The notes below the pieces were generated by a model, which was given only the letters and a program-made list of their open reading frames with translations, was not told the origin of the DNA and did no database searches. From Pseudomonadota bacterium (GTDB lineage Bacteria; Pseudomonadota; Gammaproteobacteria; Burkholderiales; Burkholderiaceae_C), in contig JAEZWW010000033.1 in NCBI GenBank assembly GCA_023442945.1, positions 85,296 to 149,295 on the forward strand: a stretch of DNA of 64,000 nucleotides, given 5' to 3'. The position numbers were made by a program, and so were the translations under genes. Shown in pieces: positions 6,859-15,004 of the stretch; position 1 is the first letter of the stretch, and the number at the start of each line of letters is the position of its first letter.

Positions 6859-8758
6859 TGAGCGTAGTCGATGCGTCGCCGGCAGCGGTGGGCGGCACGG
6901 GTTCGGCGGCGGGATCGGCTGGCGCCGGGCTGGCGGTGGCGCCCGGGAAGTGATGCAGCCGCGCGTACAGCCCGCCGGCCTGGATCAGCGCCGCGTGCGT
7001 GCCCGATTCAACGATGCGGCCACGCTCCATCACGACGATCCGGTCGGCGTGTTCGATGGTCGACAGGCGGTGCGCGATGACCAGCGTGGTGCGCCCGGTC
7101 ATGGCGCGGGCGATGGCTTGCTGCACCAGGCGTTCGCTTTCGGTGTCGAGCGCGGACGTGGCCTCGTCCAGCAGCAGCACCGGCGCGTCCTTGTACAGCG
7201 CGCGGGCAATCGCCAGGCGCTGGCGCTGGCCGCCCGACAGCTGCGTGGCGTTGTGGCCCAGCACCGTGTCGATGCCCTGCGGCAGGGCCGATACATGGCC
7301 CCATAAATTGGCGTCGTCCAGGCAGCGCTGCACAAGCTCGCGGTCGATCTGCGTCGCACCCAGCGCCACGTTGGCGGCCACGCTGTCGTTCAGCATGGTG
7401 ACGTCCTGGCTGACCAGGGCGAACTGCGCGCGCAGCGCATGCAGCGGCCAGTCGCAGATGTCGGTGCCGTCCAGCAGCACGTGCCCCGACGTCGGCAGCA
7501 CAAAGCGCGGCAGCAGGTTGACCAGCGTGGTCTTGCCCGAGCCCGAAGGCCCGACCAACGCCACCGTTTCGCCGGCGCGCACGTGCAGGCTGAGGTTGTC
7601 CAGCGCCGGGTCGCTGTCGTCGGCATAGCGCACGCTGACGTGCTCCAGCGCGATCTCACCGCGGGCGCGTGGCACCGGCGTTTCCGGTGGCGGCGCAGTG
7701 GACGAGCCGGGCTCGGGCAGCACTTCAGCCATCAGGTCCAGCCCGCGCTCCAGCGCGGCCAGGCCGCGCGTGATCGGGCCGACCACGTCGGTCAGGCGGC
7801 GCAGCGGCTGGATCAGCATCAGCATGGCGCCAATGAAGGACACGAAACCGCCCACCGTGATGCTGCGGCCCGCGCTGCTCTGGCCCTGGTACAGCGCGAT
7901 GCCGATCACCACCGACAGCGCCACCGCTGCGGCCATCTGCGCCAGCGGCATGGCGCCGGCCGAGGCGCTGGTGGCCTTGATCGACAGGTTGCGCAAATGG
8001 CGGCTGAGGCCGTCAAAGCGCGTCGCCTGCTGCGCCTGCGCGCCGTGCAGGCGGACCATGCGGTGGGCCAGCACGTTTTCTTCGACCACGTAGGCCAGCT
8101 CGTCGGTCGTGGCCTGCGCCAGGCGCGTGTAGCGGTACAGGCGCCGCGACATCACCTTCATGATCACACCGACGATGGGCACCAGCACCAGCACGATCAG
8201 CGTCAGCGACCAGTTGAGGTACAGCAGGTAGGCCATCAGCGCGACGACCGAAAAGCTGTCGCGCGCCAGGTTCAGCACCGCCTGCACCAGCAGCGTGGTG
8301 CCGGTCTGCACTTCGTAGACGATGGTGTTGGCCAGCTGGCTGGCGCTCTGGCGGGCGAACAGCGTCAGGTCGGCGTTCAGCAGGCGGTCAAACAGCTGGG
8401 CGCGCAGCTTGATCATGCCGTCGTTGGCAATGCGCGACAGCGCGTACTGGCTGGCAAAGTGGGCAAAGCCGCGCAGCGCAAACAGCCCGACGATGGCCAC
8501 GGGCACGATCCAGATCGGCAGGCTGCCTTGCGTGAAGCCTTCGTCCAGCAGGGGCTTGAGCAAGGCGGGGACGGACGCCTCGGTCAGCGCGCTGATCAGC
8601 GTGCCCAGCCCGGCGATCAGCCAACCCAGGCGGTATTCGCTGAAATACGTCCACAGCCGGGCCAGGCGCGCACCCAGCGGGCGCTGCGCGGAAACAGAGG
8701 CGGCGGGGGGCTCGGGGCGACGGGAACTCATGCGGGCGGAAAAAGCCGAATCGCGCAT
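6845..8758 (-). CDS. msbA: MsbA-type lipid A flippase / ABC exporter (fused permease-ATPase)
   Basis: Half-transporter ABC exporter with an N-terminal six-helix transmembrane part (about residues 35-330) and a C-terminal ATPase. The ATPase shows Walker A GPSGSGKTTLV near 405, the Q-loop SQDVTML, the signature LSGGQRQRLAIARAL near 505, Walker B VLLLDEATSALD and the switch His in IAHRLSTI. MsbA flips lipid A-core across the inner membrane; that substrate is inferred from sequence type. The start is uncertain: an ATG at 8731 (MSSRRPEPP) is equally likely. The final residues NTIF and the TAG stop come from a dispersed repeat copy. Confidence 0.87.
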   Translation of the reverse strand: MRDSAFSARMSSRRPEPPAASVSAQRPLGARLARLWTYFSEYRLGWLIAGLGTLISALTEASVPALLKPLLDEGFTQGSLPIWIVPVAIVGLFALRGFAHFASQYALSRIANDGMIKLRAQLFDRLLNADLTLFARQSASQLANTIVYEVQTGTTLLVQAVLNLARDSFSVVALMAYLLYLNWSLTLIVLVLVPIVGVIMKVMSRRLYRYTRLAQATTDELAYVVEENVLAHRMVRLHGAQAQQATRFDGLSRHLRNLSIKATSASAGAMPLAQMAAAVALSVVIGIALYQGQSSAGRSITVGGFVSFIGAMLMLIQPLRRLTDVVGPITRGLAALERGLDLMAEVLPEPGSSTAPPPETPVPRARGEIALEHVSVRYADDSDPALDNLSLHVRAGETVALVGPSGSGKTTLVNLLPRFVLPTSGHVLLDGTDICDWPLHALRAQFALVSQDVTMLNDSVAANVALGATQIDRELVQRCLDDANLWGHVSALPQGIDTVLGHNATQLSGGQRQRLAIARALYKDAPVLLLDEATSALDTESERLVQQAIARAMTGRTTLVIAHRLSTIEHADRIVVMERGRIVESGTHAALIQAGGLYARLHHFPGATASPAPADPAAEPVPPTAAGDASTTLNTIF

Positions 8759-8933
8759 TCTACGAAGGCTGGGCGCAAAAGCGGGGCCAGGTGAAATTTG
8801 TCCGAATGCGGGAACTATGGCGCGCGCATCTGGACAAATTCACAGTTTGAAACGTGCGTTCACGCAGGCTTGTTACCATTGCCGCCGTGCCACGACTCGC
8901 CGCCTTCGGGTGCCATTCGCTGCCGCTCTGTTT

Positions 8934-10235
8934 ATGACCTCTTTCCGCACCGACTCCAAGCTCTCCCCCAACTGGCAACGCCGCGGTCTGGTGACTGCCC
9001 TGGCCGTTGCCCCCATCACCCCCGCGTTGGCGCAGTTCCGCGTCGAAGTCTCCGGCGTCGGCCTGACCCAGCTGCCGATCGCGCTGGTGCCGTTCCGGGG
9101 CGAAGACGCCTCGCCGCAGAAGATCAGCGCCATCATCCGCGCCGATCTCGAGCGCTCGGGCCAGTTCCGCTCGGTCGACACGTCCGGCCAGTCGATGGAC
9201 GAGACGCAGCGCCCCGACATGTCGGTGTGGCGCCAGCGCACCGCCGACGCCTTGGCCGGCGGCAGCGTCACGCGCCTGCCGGACGGGCGTTGGGACGTGC
9301 GCTTTCGCCTATGGGACGTGGTCAAGGGCCAGGACCTGGGCGGGCAGGGTTACGTCGTGCCCCAGGCCGATCTGCGCCTGGCCGCGCACAAGATCGCCGA
9401 TTACATCTACGAAAAGCTGACGGGCGAAAAGGGCGTGTTTTCCACGCGCCTGGCCTACGTCACCAAGGCCGGCGGCCGCTACACGCTGTGGGTGGCCGAT
9501 TCGGACGGCGAAAACGCGCAGGCCGCGCTGGGCAGCCCCGAGCCCATCATCTCGCCGACCTGGTCGCCCACCGGGTCGCAACTGGCCTACGTGTCGTTTG
9601 AATCGCGCAAGCCCGTGATCTACGTGCACGACGTGTCCACCGGGCGCCGCCGCTTGCTGGCCAACTTCCGCGGCTCGAACTCGGCCCCGGCCTGGTCGCC
9701 CGATGGCCGCAGCCTGGCCGTCACGCTGTCGCGCGATGGCGGTTCGCAGCTGTACATCATCAGCGCCAGCGGCGGCGAGCCGCGCCGCCTGACCCAATCG
9801 CAAAGCATTGATACCGAACCGACGTTCTCGCCCGATGGCAGCTCGATCTACTTCGTGAGCGACCGCGGTGGCGCGCCGCAGATCTACCGCATGTCGGCCA
9901 GCGGCGGTGCGGCGCAGCGCGTGACCTTCAGCGGCAGCTACAACGTATCGCCTTCGGTCAGTCCGGACGGTCGTTGGCTGGCCTACGTCACCCGCACCGG
10001 TGGCTTCAAGCTCCAGGTGATGGAACTGGCGTCGGGCAATGTCACGTCGGTGACCGATACCTCGGACGATGAAAACCCCAGCTTCGCCCCCAACAGCCGC
10101 CTGATCGTCTACGCCACGCGCCAAGGCGGCCGCGAGGCACTCATGACGACCACCGTGGACGGCAAGATCAAGGCCCGCTTGGCGGGCAAGGGCGGCGACA
10201 TTCGCGAACCGTCCTGGGGCCCGTTCCAACGCTGA
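8934..10235 (+). CDS. tolB: Tol-Pal system beta-propeller protein
   Basis: Periplasmic protein that links TolA/colicin machinery to Pal during outer-membrane constriction at division. The ATG at 8934 gives a Sec signal ending PALA before QFRVEVSG, hence periplasmic. An N-terminal alpha/beta domain of about 150 residues is followed by WD40-like PD40 repeats, each with SPxWSPDG-type motifs: SPTWSPTGSQLAYVS, APAWSPDGRSLAVT, EPTFSPDGSSIYFVS and SPSVSPDGRWLAYVT. Mature length fits TolB. It is followed by pal and cpoB on the same strand; tolQRA are not in the window. Confidence 0.96.
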   Translation: MTSFRTDSKLSPNWQRRGLVTALAVAPITPALAQFRVEVSGVGLTQLPIALVPFRGEDASPQKISAIIRADLERSGQFRSVDTSGQSMDETQRPDMSVWRQRTADALAGGSVTRLPDGRWDVRFRLWDVVKGQDLGGQGYVVPQADLRLAAHKIADYIYEKLTGEKGVFSTRLAYVTKAGGRYTLWVADSDGENAQAALGSPEPIISPTWSPTGSQLAYVSFESRKPVIYVHDVSTGRRRLLANFRGSNSAPAWSPDGRSLAVTLSRDGGSQLYIISASGGEPRRLTQSQSIDTEPTFSPDGSSIYFVSDRGGAPQIYRMSASGGAAQRVTFSGSYNVSPSVSPDGRWLAYVTRTGGFKLQVMELASGNVTSVTDTSDDENPSFAPNSRLIVYATRQGGREALMTTTVDGKIKARLAGKGGDIREPSWGPFQR

Positions 10236-10298
10236 TGCATTCACTGCGGATTGGTACCGCGCTTTTCCCAACTTTTTCTTGAATCAGGAGTATTCATC

Positions 10299-10832
10299 AT
10301 GATGAAGCGTTATTTGATGGTGGCCGCGTTGGCCATGGTTCTGGCGGGCTGCGGCTCCAACGTCAAGCTGGATCCGCCGATCCAGGGCTCTGACACCACG
10401 GCGACCACCGGCAGCGGCGGCGCGGACAGCCAAGGCGCAGGCCAAAGCACGGTCACGCAAGTGCAGGCCGGCGGTTCGGGTTCTGACGCGGCAGGTCCTG
10501 CAGGCGTCGAACGCGTGATCTATTTCGACTACGACAGCTTCTCCGTCAAGCCGGAATACCAGGGTCTGGTGGACCAGCATGCGCGTTTCCTGCAGTCCAA
10601 CAAGGGCCGCAGCATCTCGCTGGAAGGCAACACCGACGAGCGCGGCAGCCGCGAATACAACCTGGCCCTGGGCCAAAAGCGCGCTGAAGCGGTTCGCCGT
10701 GCGATGACCCTGGTCGGCGCCAGCGACGCCCAGATCGAAGCCGTGAGCTTTGGTGAAGAGAAGCCGGCCGTGCAAGGCAGCAGCGAAGACGCTTACGCCA
10801 AGAACCGCCGCGTCGAAATCCGTTACCGCTGA
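10299..10832 (+). CDS. pal: Peptidoglycan-associated lipoprotein Pal
   Basis: Outer-membrane lipoprotein that binds peptidoglycan and TolB. The ATG at 10299 has a good ribosome-binding site (AGGAG at about 10286). The signal MMKRYLMVAALAMVLAGC ends in a lipobox with the acylated Cys at residue 18. A short flexible Ser/Gly/Ala-rich linker leads to an OmpA-type domain, about residues 70-177: VIYFDYDSFSVKPEY, LEGNTDERGSREYNLALGQK and NRRVEIRYR. The conserved Asp and Arg of the TDERG/NRRVE motifs bind meso-diaminopimelate. It is the second gene of tolB-pal-cpoB. Confidence 0.97.
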   Translation: MMKRYLMVAALAMVLAGCGSNVKLDPPIQGSDTTATTGSGGADSQGAGQSTVTQVQAGGSGSDAAGPAGVERVIYFDYDSFSVKPEYQGLVDQHARFLQSNKGRSISLEGNTDERGSREYNLALGQKRAEAVRRAMTLVGASDAQIEAVSFGEEKPAVQGSSEDAYAKNRRVEIRYR

Positions 10833-10840
10833 GCCGCCCG

Positions 10841-11626
10841 ATGATGCGCATGAACCCCCTTCGCGCGGCCGTGCTGGCCTTGTGCTGCGTGGCCGCCCAG
10901 GGAGCGAACGCGCAGCTGTTCGGTGACGACCAGGCGCGCCAGGCCATCCTGGACCTGCGCCAGCGCTTTGAGCAGTCGGTGGCGGCACAGAACCGGCTGG
11001 TCGACGAGAACGCCCAGATGCGTCGCAGCATGATGGATCTGCAACAGCAGATCGAATCCCTGCGGGGCGATCTGGCGCGTTCGCGCGGCCAGGAAGAGCA
11101 GCTGACGCGCGATATCGCGGATCTGAAGAAGGCCCAGGCAGACACCCAGCGTGCCACCGATGAGCGGCTGCGCAAGGTGGAAACCGCACCCAGCGTCACC
11201 ACCGACCCCAATGCAGGGGCGGGCAGCGGTGCGCTGACCGGCGAAGGCTCGGCCAACGAAAAGCAGGATTACGACGCCGCGCTGGCGCAGTTCCGCGCGG
11301 GTGACTTTACCGGCGCGCAGACCGGCTTCGCGAGTTTCATCAAGCGCTACCCGCGCAGCGCACTGGCGCCGTCGGCGCTGCTGTGGCTGGGCAACGCGCA
11401 GTACGCGACGCGCAACTACAAGGAAGCGATCACCAATTTCCGCTCCTTGCTGACCGCGGCGCCCAACCACCAGCGCGCGCCCGAGGCGATGCTGTCGATC
11501 GCCAATTGCCAGATCGAACTGAAGGACACGCGCGCAGCCCGCGCCACGCTCGAGTCCCTGGTCAAGACCTACCCGCAATCCGAAGCCGCTCAAGCCGGCA
11601 AGGAGCGACTGGCCCGCTTGAAATAA
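10841..11626 (+). CDS. cpoB: Cell division coordinator CpoB (YbgF, Tol-Pal accessory)
   Basis: Periplasmic protein that couples peptidoglycan synthesis by PBP1B with Tol-driven outer-membrane constriction. The N terminus has a signal peptide ending near GANA before QLFGDD. Residues of about 28-110 form a heptad-rich coiled coil (trimerisation), with LRQRFEQSVAAQNRL and MDLQQQIESLRGDLARSR. After a linker there are about three TPR units: DYDAALAQFRAGDFTGAQTG, ALLWLGNAQYATRNYKEA and AMLSIANCQIELKDTRAA. It begins eight bases after pal and ends before an intrinsic terminator. Confidence 0.93.
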   Translation: MMRMNPLRAAVLALCCVAAQGANAQLFGDDQARQAILDLRQRFEQSVAAQNRLVDENAQMRRSMMDLQQQIESLRGDLARSRGQEEQLTRDIADLKKAQADTQRATDERLRKVETAPSVTTDPNAGAGSGALTGEGSANEKQDYDAALAQFRAGDFTGAQTGFASFIKRYPRSALAPSALLWLGNAQYATRNYKEAITNFRSLLTAAPNHQRAPEAMLSIANCQIELKDTRAARATLESLVKTYPQSEAAQAGKERLARLK

Positions 11627-11689
11627 ATGGTCGGTGGGCGCTCTGGCGCCCGGGTTGCACGGGCGGCATCGCAGTCCGCGCAGGCTTTG

Positions 11690-11722
11690 ATGCCCAGACT
11701 TCGCAAGAAGCCTGGGCATTTT
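11690..11722 (+). terminator. Intrinsic terminator after cpoB, with GCAA tetraloop
   Basis: ATGCCCAG (11690-11697) pairs with CTGGGCAT (11712-11719). Inside, CTTC and GAAG pair around a GCAA loop, which has the stable GNRA form. Four T follow. It closes the tolB-pal-cpoB transcript. Confidence 0.8.
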
Positions 11723-11725
11723 CGT

Positions 11726-11731
11726 TATAAT
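11726..11731 (+). promoter_or_regulatory. rpsF: Probable -10 box of the rpsF operon promoter
   Basis: A consensus TATAAT lies directly after the cpoB terminator and about 95 bases before rpsF. No good -35 hexamer is seen at 16-18 bases upstream, where the terminator stem lies, so the promoter may need an activator or the start site may differ. Confidence 0.45.
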
Positions 11732-11825
11732 GCTGGGTTCCCTTGCTGCACTCCGCCTTTGACGCCGGGGGCGGCTTTTACTTCGGGCCGCATCGCGCTG
11801 GCCCGCTCATCCACAAGGAGAGTCA

Positions 11826-12191
11826 ATGCGTCACTATGAAATCATTCTGCTGATCCATCCGGATCAAAGCGAGCAGGTTCCGGCCATGCTGGAGCGCTAC
11901 AAGGGCATGATCACCGCCGGCGGCGGCAAGATCCATCGCCAGGAAGACTGGGGCCGCCGTCAGCTGGCTTACCAGATCAACAAGCTGGCCAAGGCGCACT
12001 ACCTGTGCCTGAACATCGAAGCCGACCAGGCCGTGATGGGCGATCTGGAGCACGCCTTCAAGTTCAACGACGCCGTGCTGCGCCACCTGACGGTGCAGAA
12101 GAAGAAAGCCGACACCGGCCCTTCTTCGATGATGAAGACCGTCGAGCGCGAAGAGGCCCGCAAGGCCCATCAAGCCGAAACCAGCAACTGA
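11826..12191 (+). CDS. rpsF: 30S ribosomal protein S6
   Basis: Small-subunit protein that binds the central domain of 16S rRNA as a pair with S18. It starts MRHYEIILLIHPDQSEQVP and contains the typical EDWGRRQLAYQINKLAKAHY and LNIEADQ segments. Its 121 residues include a C-terminal extension rich in Lys and Glu, which is usual. A strong AAGGAGA ribosome-binding site precedes the ATG. It is first in the conserved rpsF-priB-rpsR-rplI cluster. Confidence 0.98.
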   Translation: MRHYEIILLIHPDQSEQVPAMLERYKGMITAGGGKIHRQEDWGRRQLAYQINKLAKAHYLCLNIEADQAVMGDLEHAFKFNDAVLRHLTVQKKKADTGPSSMMKTVEREEARKAHQAETSN

Positions 12192-12213
12192 GTGTGCGCG
12201 CGGACGCCGTGAG

Positions 12214-12534
12214 ATGGCCAATGTGACCCGTCTCACCGCGGCCATCGCCGAATCCAGCCCTCTGCGCTTCACGCCCGCCGGTGTTCCGGCCCTCGATATC
12301 CGGCTCGAACACGAGTCCGAAGTCGAAGAAGCGGGAAGTCCGCGCACCGTGCGCCTGGCCCTCAGGGCCGTGGCCGTTGGTGCGGTGGCAGAAAGGCTGG
12401 TGCGGCACGCGGTTGGCAGCCAGTGGCATTTCACTGGGTTTCTGGCCAGCCCGCGCAACGCGAAGTCGGTGGTGCTGCACATCCAGGATTTTCAGCAAGA
12501 TCAGTTTCAAGGAGCCTCTGATGGCCACGTTTAA
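12214..12534 (+). CDS. priB: Primosomal replication protein N
   Basis: An OB-fold single-strand DNA binding protein that stabilises PriA at stalled forks and helps reload DnaB. The 106 residues begin MANVTRLTAAIAESSPLRFT and carry the SSB-like segments RFTPAGVPALDIRLEHES and HFTGFLASPRNAKSVVLHIQ. Its place between rpsF and rpsR is diagnostic for PriB in beta- and gammaproteobacteria. The 3' end overlaps the rpsR start by 14 bases. Confidence 0.94.
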   Translation: MANVTRLTAAIAESSPLRFTPAGVPALDIRLEHESEVEEAGSPRTVRLALRAVAVGAVAERLVRHAVGSQWHFTGFLASPRNAKSVVLHIQDFQQDQFQGASDGHV

Positions 12535-12802
12535 GAAATTCAACAAAGACAAGCGCCCCAAGCGCAATACGCAATCGCTGCTGTTCAAGCGCAAGCGCTT
12601 CTGCCGCTTCACCGTCGCTGGCGTCGAAGAAATCGACTACAAGGACATCGACCAGCTGCGCGACTTCATCAGCGAGAACGGCCGCATCGTGCCCGCCCGC
12701 CTGACCGGCACGCGCGCCATCTACCAGCGCCAGCTGAACACCGCCATCAAGCGCGCGCGCTTCCTGGCCATGCTGCCGTACACCGATCAGCACCGCGTCT
12801 GA
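12521..12802 (+). CDS. rpsR: 30S ribosomal protein S18
   Basis: Ribosomal protein S18, partner of S6 on the platform of the small subunit. The start at 12521 gives MATFKKFNKDKRPKRNTQSL and includes the core segments EIDYKDIDQLRDFISENGRI and RLTGTRAIYQRQLNTAIKRA. Length is 93 residues. AAGGAG lies just upstream, inside priB, and the genes overlap by 14 bases. A single Cys (FCRF) is present near residue 28. Confidence 0.98.
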   Translation: MATFKKFNKDKRPKRNTQSLLFKRKRFCRFTVAGVEEIDYKDIDQLRDFISENGRIVPARLTGTRAIYQRQLNTAIKRARFLAMLPYTDQHRV

Positions 12803-12815
12803 GGAAGGAACAGCC

Positions 12816-13268
12816 ATGCAAATCATTCTTCTGGACAAGGTCGTCAACCTGGGCAACCTGGGTGACATCGTCAAGGTCAAAGAGGGCTATGCCCGCAACT
12901 TCCTGATCCCCACCGGCCGTGCCCGCCGTGCCACCGAAGCGGCCAAGGCCGAATTCGAAGCACGCCGTGCCGAACTGGAAAAGCAAGCCGCTGAGAAGCT
13001 GGCCGCTGCCCAGGCCATGGGCGAGAAGCTGAACGGCCAGACCATCAAGCTGACGCAGAAAGCCGGCGTTGACGGCCGCCTGTTCGGCTCGGTGACCAAC
13101 CACGACATCGCCGACGAGCTGAAGAAGCAAGGCTTTGACGTGCACAAGTCGCAGATCCGTCTGCCCAACGGCCCGATCAAGGTCGTGGGCGATAACACGA
13201 TCCTGGTGGCCCTGCACACCGACGTGGAGTCCGAGATCACCGTCGCGGTCTACGGCGAAACCGCCTGA
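12816..13268 (+). CDS. rplI: 50S ribosomal protein L9
   Basis: Large-subunit protein that binds domain V of 23S rRNA and extends from the ribosome. The N-terminal domain MQIILLDKVVNLGNLGDIVK with GYARNFLIPTGRA is followed by a long connecting helix and the C-terminal domain (KAGVDGRLFGSVTNHDIADE). Its 150 residues are normal. AGGAAGGA precedes the ATG. An intrinsic terminator follows. Confidence 0.98.
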   Translation: MQIILLDKVVNLGNLGDIVKVKEGYARNFLIPTGRARRATEAAKAEFEARRAELEKQAAEKLAAAQAMGEKLNGQTIKLTQKAGVDGRLFGSVTNHDIADELKKQGFDVHKSQIRLPNGPIKVVGDNTILVALHTDVESEITVAVYGETA

Positions 13269-13292
13269 CGCCCGAGCGCCTTTGGCGCTGAG

Positions 13293-13325
13293 AAGCCGCC
13301 CGCTGCAAGGCGTGGCGGCTTTGTT
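13293..13325 (+). terminator. Intrinsic terminator after rplI
   Basis: AAGCCGCC (13293-13300) pairs with GGCGGCTT (13314-13321), followed by TGTTGTTT. It ends the rpsF-rplI transcript before dnaB, although the T-run is interrupted. Confidence 0.75.
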
Positions 13326-13451
13326 GTTTCTGGCCACGGCTGTGCACAGGCAACGGGCACTTTCCCCATGCCGCTGCACCGTTTGTCCACAGACTTGTTC
13401 CGTGACGCCCGCGCCGCTTCGGCGTAGCATGGCGCGAGAGTTTTTTGGCCC

Positions 13452-14867
13452 ATGTCTTCCGTCTTTCCCCCCAGTTTCCCCGACCTTGGCGATGACGCGC
13501 CGCCCGACCGCCAAGTCGCGCAGCTGCGCATCCCACCGCATTCGATCGAAGCCGAGTCCAGCGTGCTGGGCGGCCTGTTGCTCGACAACGGCGCCTGGGA
13601 CCGCGTGGGCGACGTGCTGATCGACAACGACTTCTACCGCTACGAACACCGGCTGGTGTACGCCGCCGTCGCCAAGCTGGTGAACGAGAGCAAGCCCGCC
13701 GACGTCATCACCGTCAACGAGGAGCTGCAGCGCCAAGGCAAGGCCGACGAGGTGGGCGGCTTGGCCTACCTGAACGCACTGGCGCAGTACGTGCCCAGTG
13801 CCGCCAACATTCGCCGCTATGCCGAGCTGGTGCGCGAGCGCTCCATCCTGCGCAAGCTGGTGTCGGCAAGCGACGAGATCGCCACCAGCGCCTTCAACCC
13901 GCAGGGCAAGGCGGTGGCCAAGATCCTGGACGAGGCCGAGTCCAAGATCTTCCACATCGGCGAGGAAGGCTCGCGCATGAAGCAGGGCTTCCAGTCCATG
14001 GACAGCCTGGTGGTCAGCCTGCTCGACCGCGTGCAGGAGATGGCCGACAACCCGAACGACGTGACGGGCGTGCCCACCGGCTTCTACGACCTGGACCGCA
14101 TGACGGCCGGCCTGCAGGGCGGCGACTTGGTGGTGCTGGCCGCGCGCCCGTCGATGGGCAAGACCGCGTTTGCCATCAACATTGCCGAGCACGTCGCGCT
14201 GAACGAAGGCCTGCCGGTGGCCGTGTTCTCGATGGAAATGGGCGCGGCTCAGCTGGCGGTGCGTATCGTCGGCTCCATCGGCCGCATCAACCAGGGCCAC
14301 TTGCGTACCGGCAAGCTGACCGACGAGGAATGGCCGCGCCTGACCGAAGCCATCGAGCGCCTGCGCACGGTCAGCCTGCACATCGACGAGACACCGGGCC
14401 TGACGCCCAGCGAGCTGCGCGCCAACGCGCGCCGTCTGGCGCGCCAGTGCGGCAAGCTGGGCCTGATCGTGGTCGACTACCTGCAGCTGATGAGCGGCAG
14501 CAGCTCCGACGGCGAGAATCGAGCGACCGAGTTGGGCGAGATCTCGCGCGGCTTGAAGGCGCTGGCCAAAGAGCTGCAATGCCCCGTGATCGCACTGTCG
14601 CAGCTGAACCGCAGCGTGGAGCAGCGCACCGACAAGCGCCCGATGATGAGCGACCTGCGTGAATCCGGCGCCATCGAGCAGGACGCCGACATCATCATGT
14701 TCATCTACCGAGACGAGTACTACAACAAGGATTCGCGCGAGCCCGGCGTGGCCGAGATCATCATCGGCAAGCAGCGTAACGGCCCCACCGGCACCGTGAA
14801 GCTGTCCTTCCTGAACCAGTTGACGCGCTTTGAAAGCATGCCGCAGGGCATGAGTGACGATTACTGA
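13452..14867 (+). CDS. dnaB: Replicative DNA helicase DnaB
   Basis: Hexameric 5'-3' helicase at the replication fork. The N-terminal domain (about residues 25-130) begins RIPPHSIEAESSVLGGLLLD and binds primase. The RecA-like C-terminal domain has Walker A ARPSMGKTAFAIN near 231, Walker B VVDYLQLMSG near 340 and the ALSQLNRSVEQR sensor motif. The region DLRESGAIEQDADIIMFIYR is continuous, so no intein is present at the usual insertion sites. Length is 471 residues. It follows the rplI terminator and probably has its own promoter in 13330-13450. Confidence 0.97.
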   Translation: MSSVFPPSFPDLGDDAPPDRQVAQLRIPPHSIEAESSVLGGLLLDNGAWDRVGDVLIDNDFYRYEHRLVYAAVAKLVNESKPADVITVNEELQRQGKADEVGGLAYLNALAQYVPSAANIRRYAELVRERSILRKLVSASDEIATSAFNPQGKAVAKILDEAESKIFHIGEEGSRMKQGFQSMDSLVVSLLDRVQEMADNPNDVTGVPTGFYDLDRMTAGLQGGDLVVLAARPSMGKTAFAINIAEHVALNEGLPVAVFSMEMGAAQLAVRIVGSIGRINQGHLRTGKLTDEEWPRLTEAIERLRTVSLHIDETPGLTPSELRANARRLARQCGKLGLIVVDYLQLMSGSSSDGENRATELGEISRGLKALAKELQCPVIALSQLNRSVEQRTDKRPMMSDLRESGAIEQDADIIMFIYRDEYYNKDSREPGVAEIIIGKQRNGPTGTVKLSFLNQLTRFESMPQGMSDDY

Positions 14868-14937
14868 ATTTTCAGGCCAAATCGGCCTCTGGCCCTACAA
14901 CCAATTGCGCGGCCAGCTAGCATTTTGAAAGCAAAAA
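14868..14937 (-). repeat. Dispersed hairpin repeat, copy 4 (after dnaB)
   Basis: Reverse-orientation copy starting right after the dnaB stop. It reads GGCCCTACAACCAATTGCGC then GGCCAGCTAGCATTTT. It sits between dnaB and the convergent aminotransferase gene and runs into the shared terminator. Confidence 0.8.
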
Positions 14938-14958
14938 GGGCATCCCAAGATGCCCTTT
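14935..14958. terminator. Bidirectional intrinsic terminator between dnaB and aminotransferase
   Basis: AAAGGGCATC and GATGCCCTTT form a perfect ten-base stem with a CCAA loop. TTTCTT follows on the plus strand and TTTTTGC on the minus strand. It serves both converging genes. Confidence 0.85.
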
Positions 14959-15004
14959 CTTGATGGCTTGGCGGTGAACCTGGTTGTGGTCGCCGCCGTC
15001 GGCT

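Noticed and set aside
12747..14579. Long open frame on the minus strand (610 codons) opposite rplI and dnaB
   Set aside because: It is the mirror of two certain genes in high-GC DNA. Its protein is rich in Arg, His, Gln and Val with no family motif.
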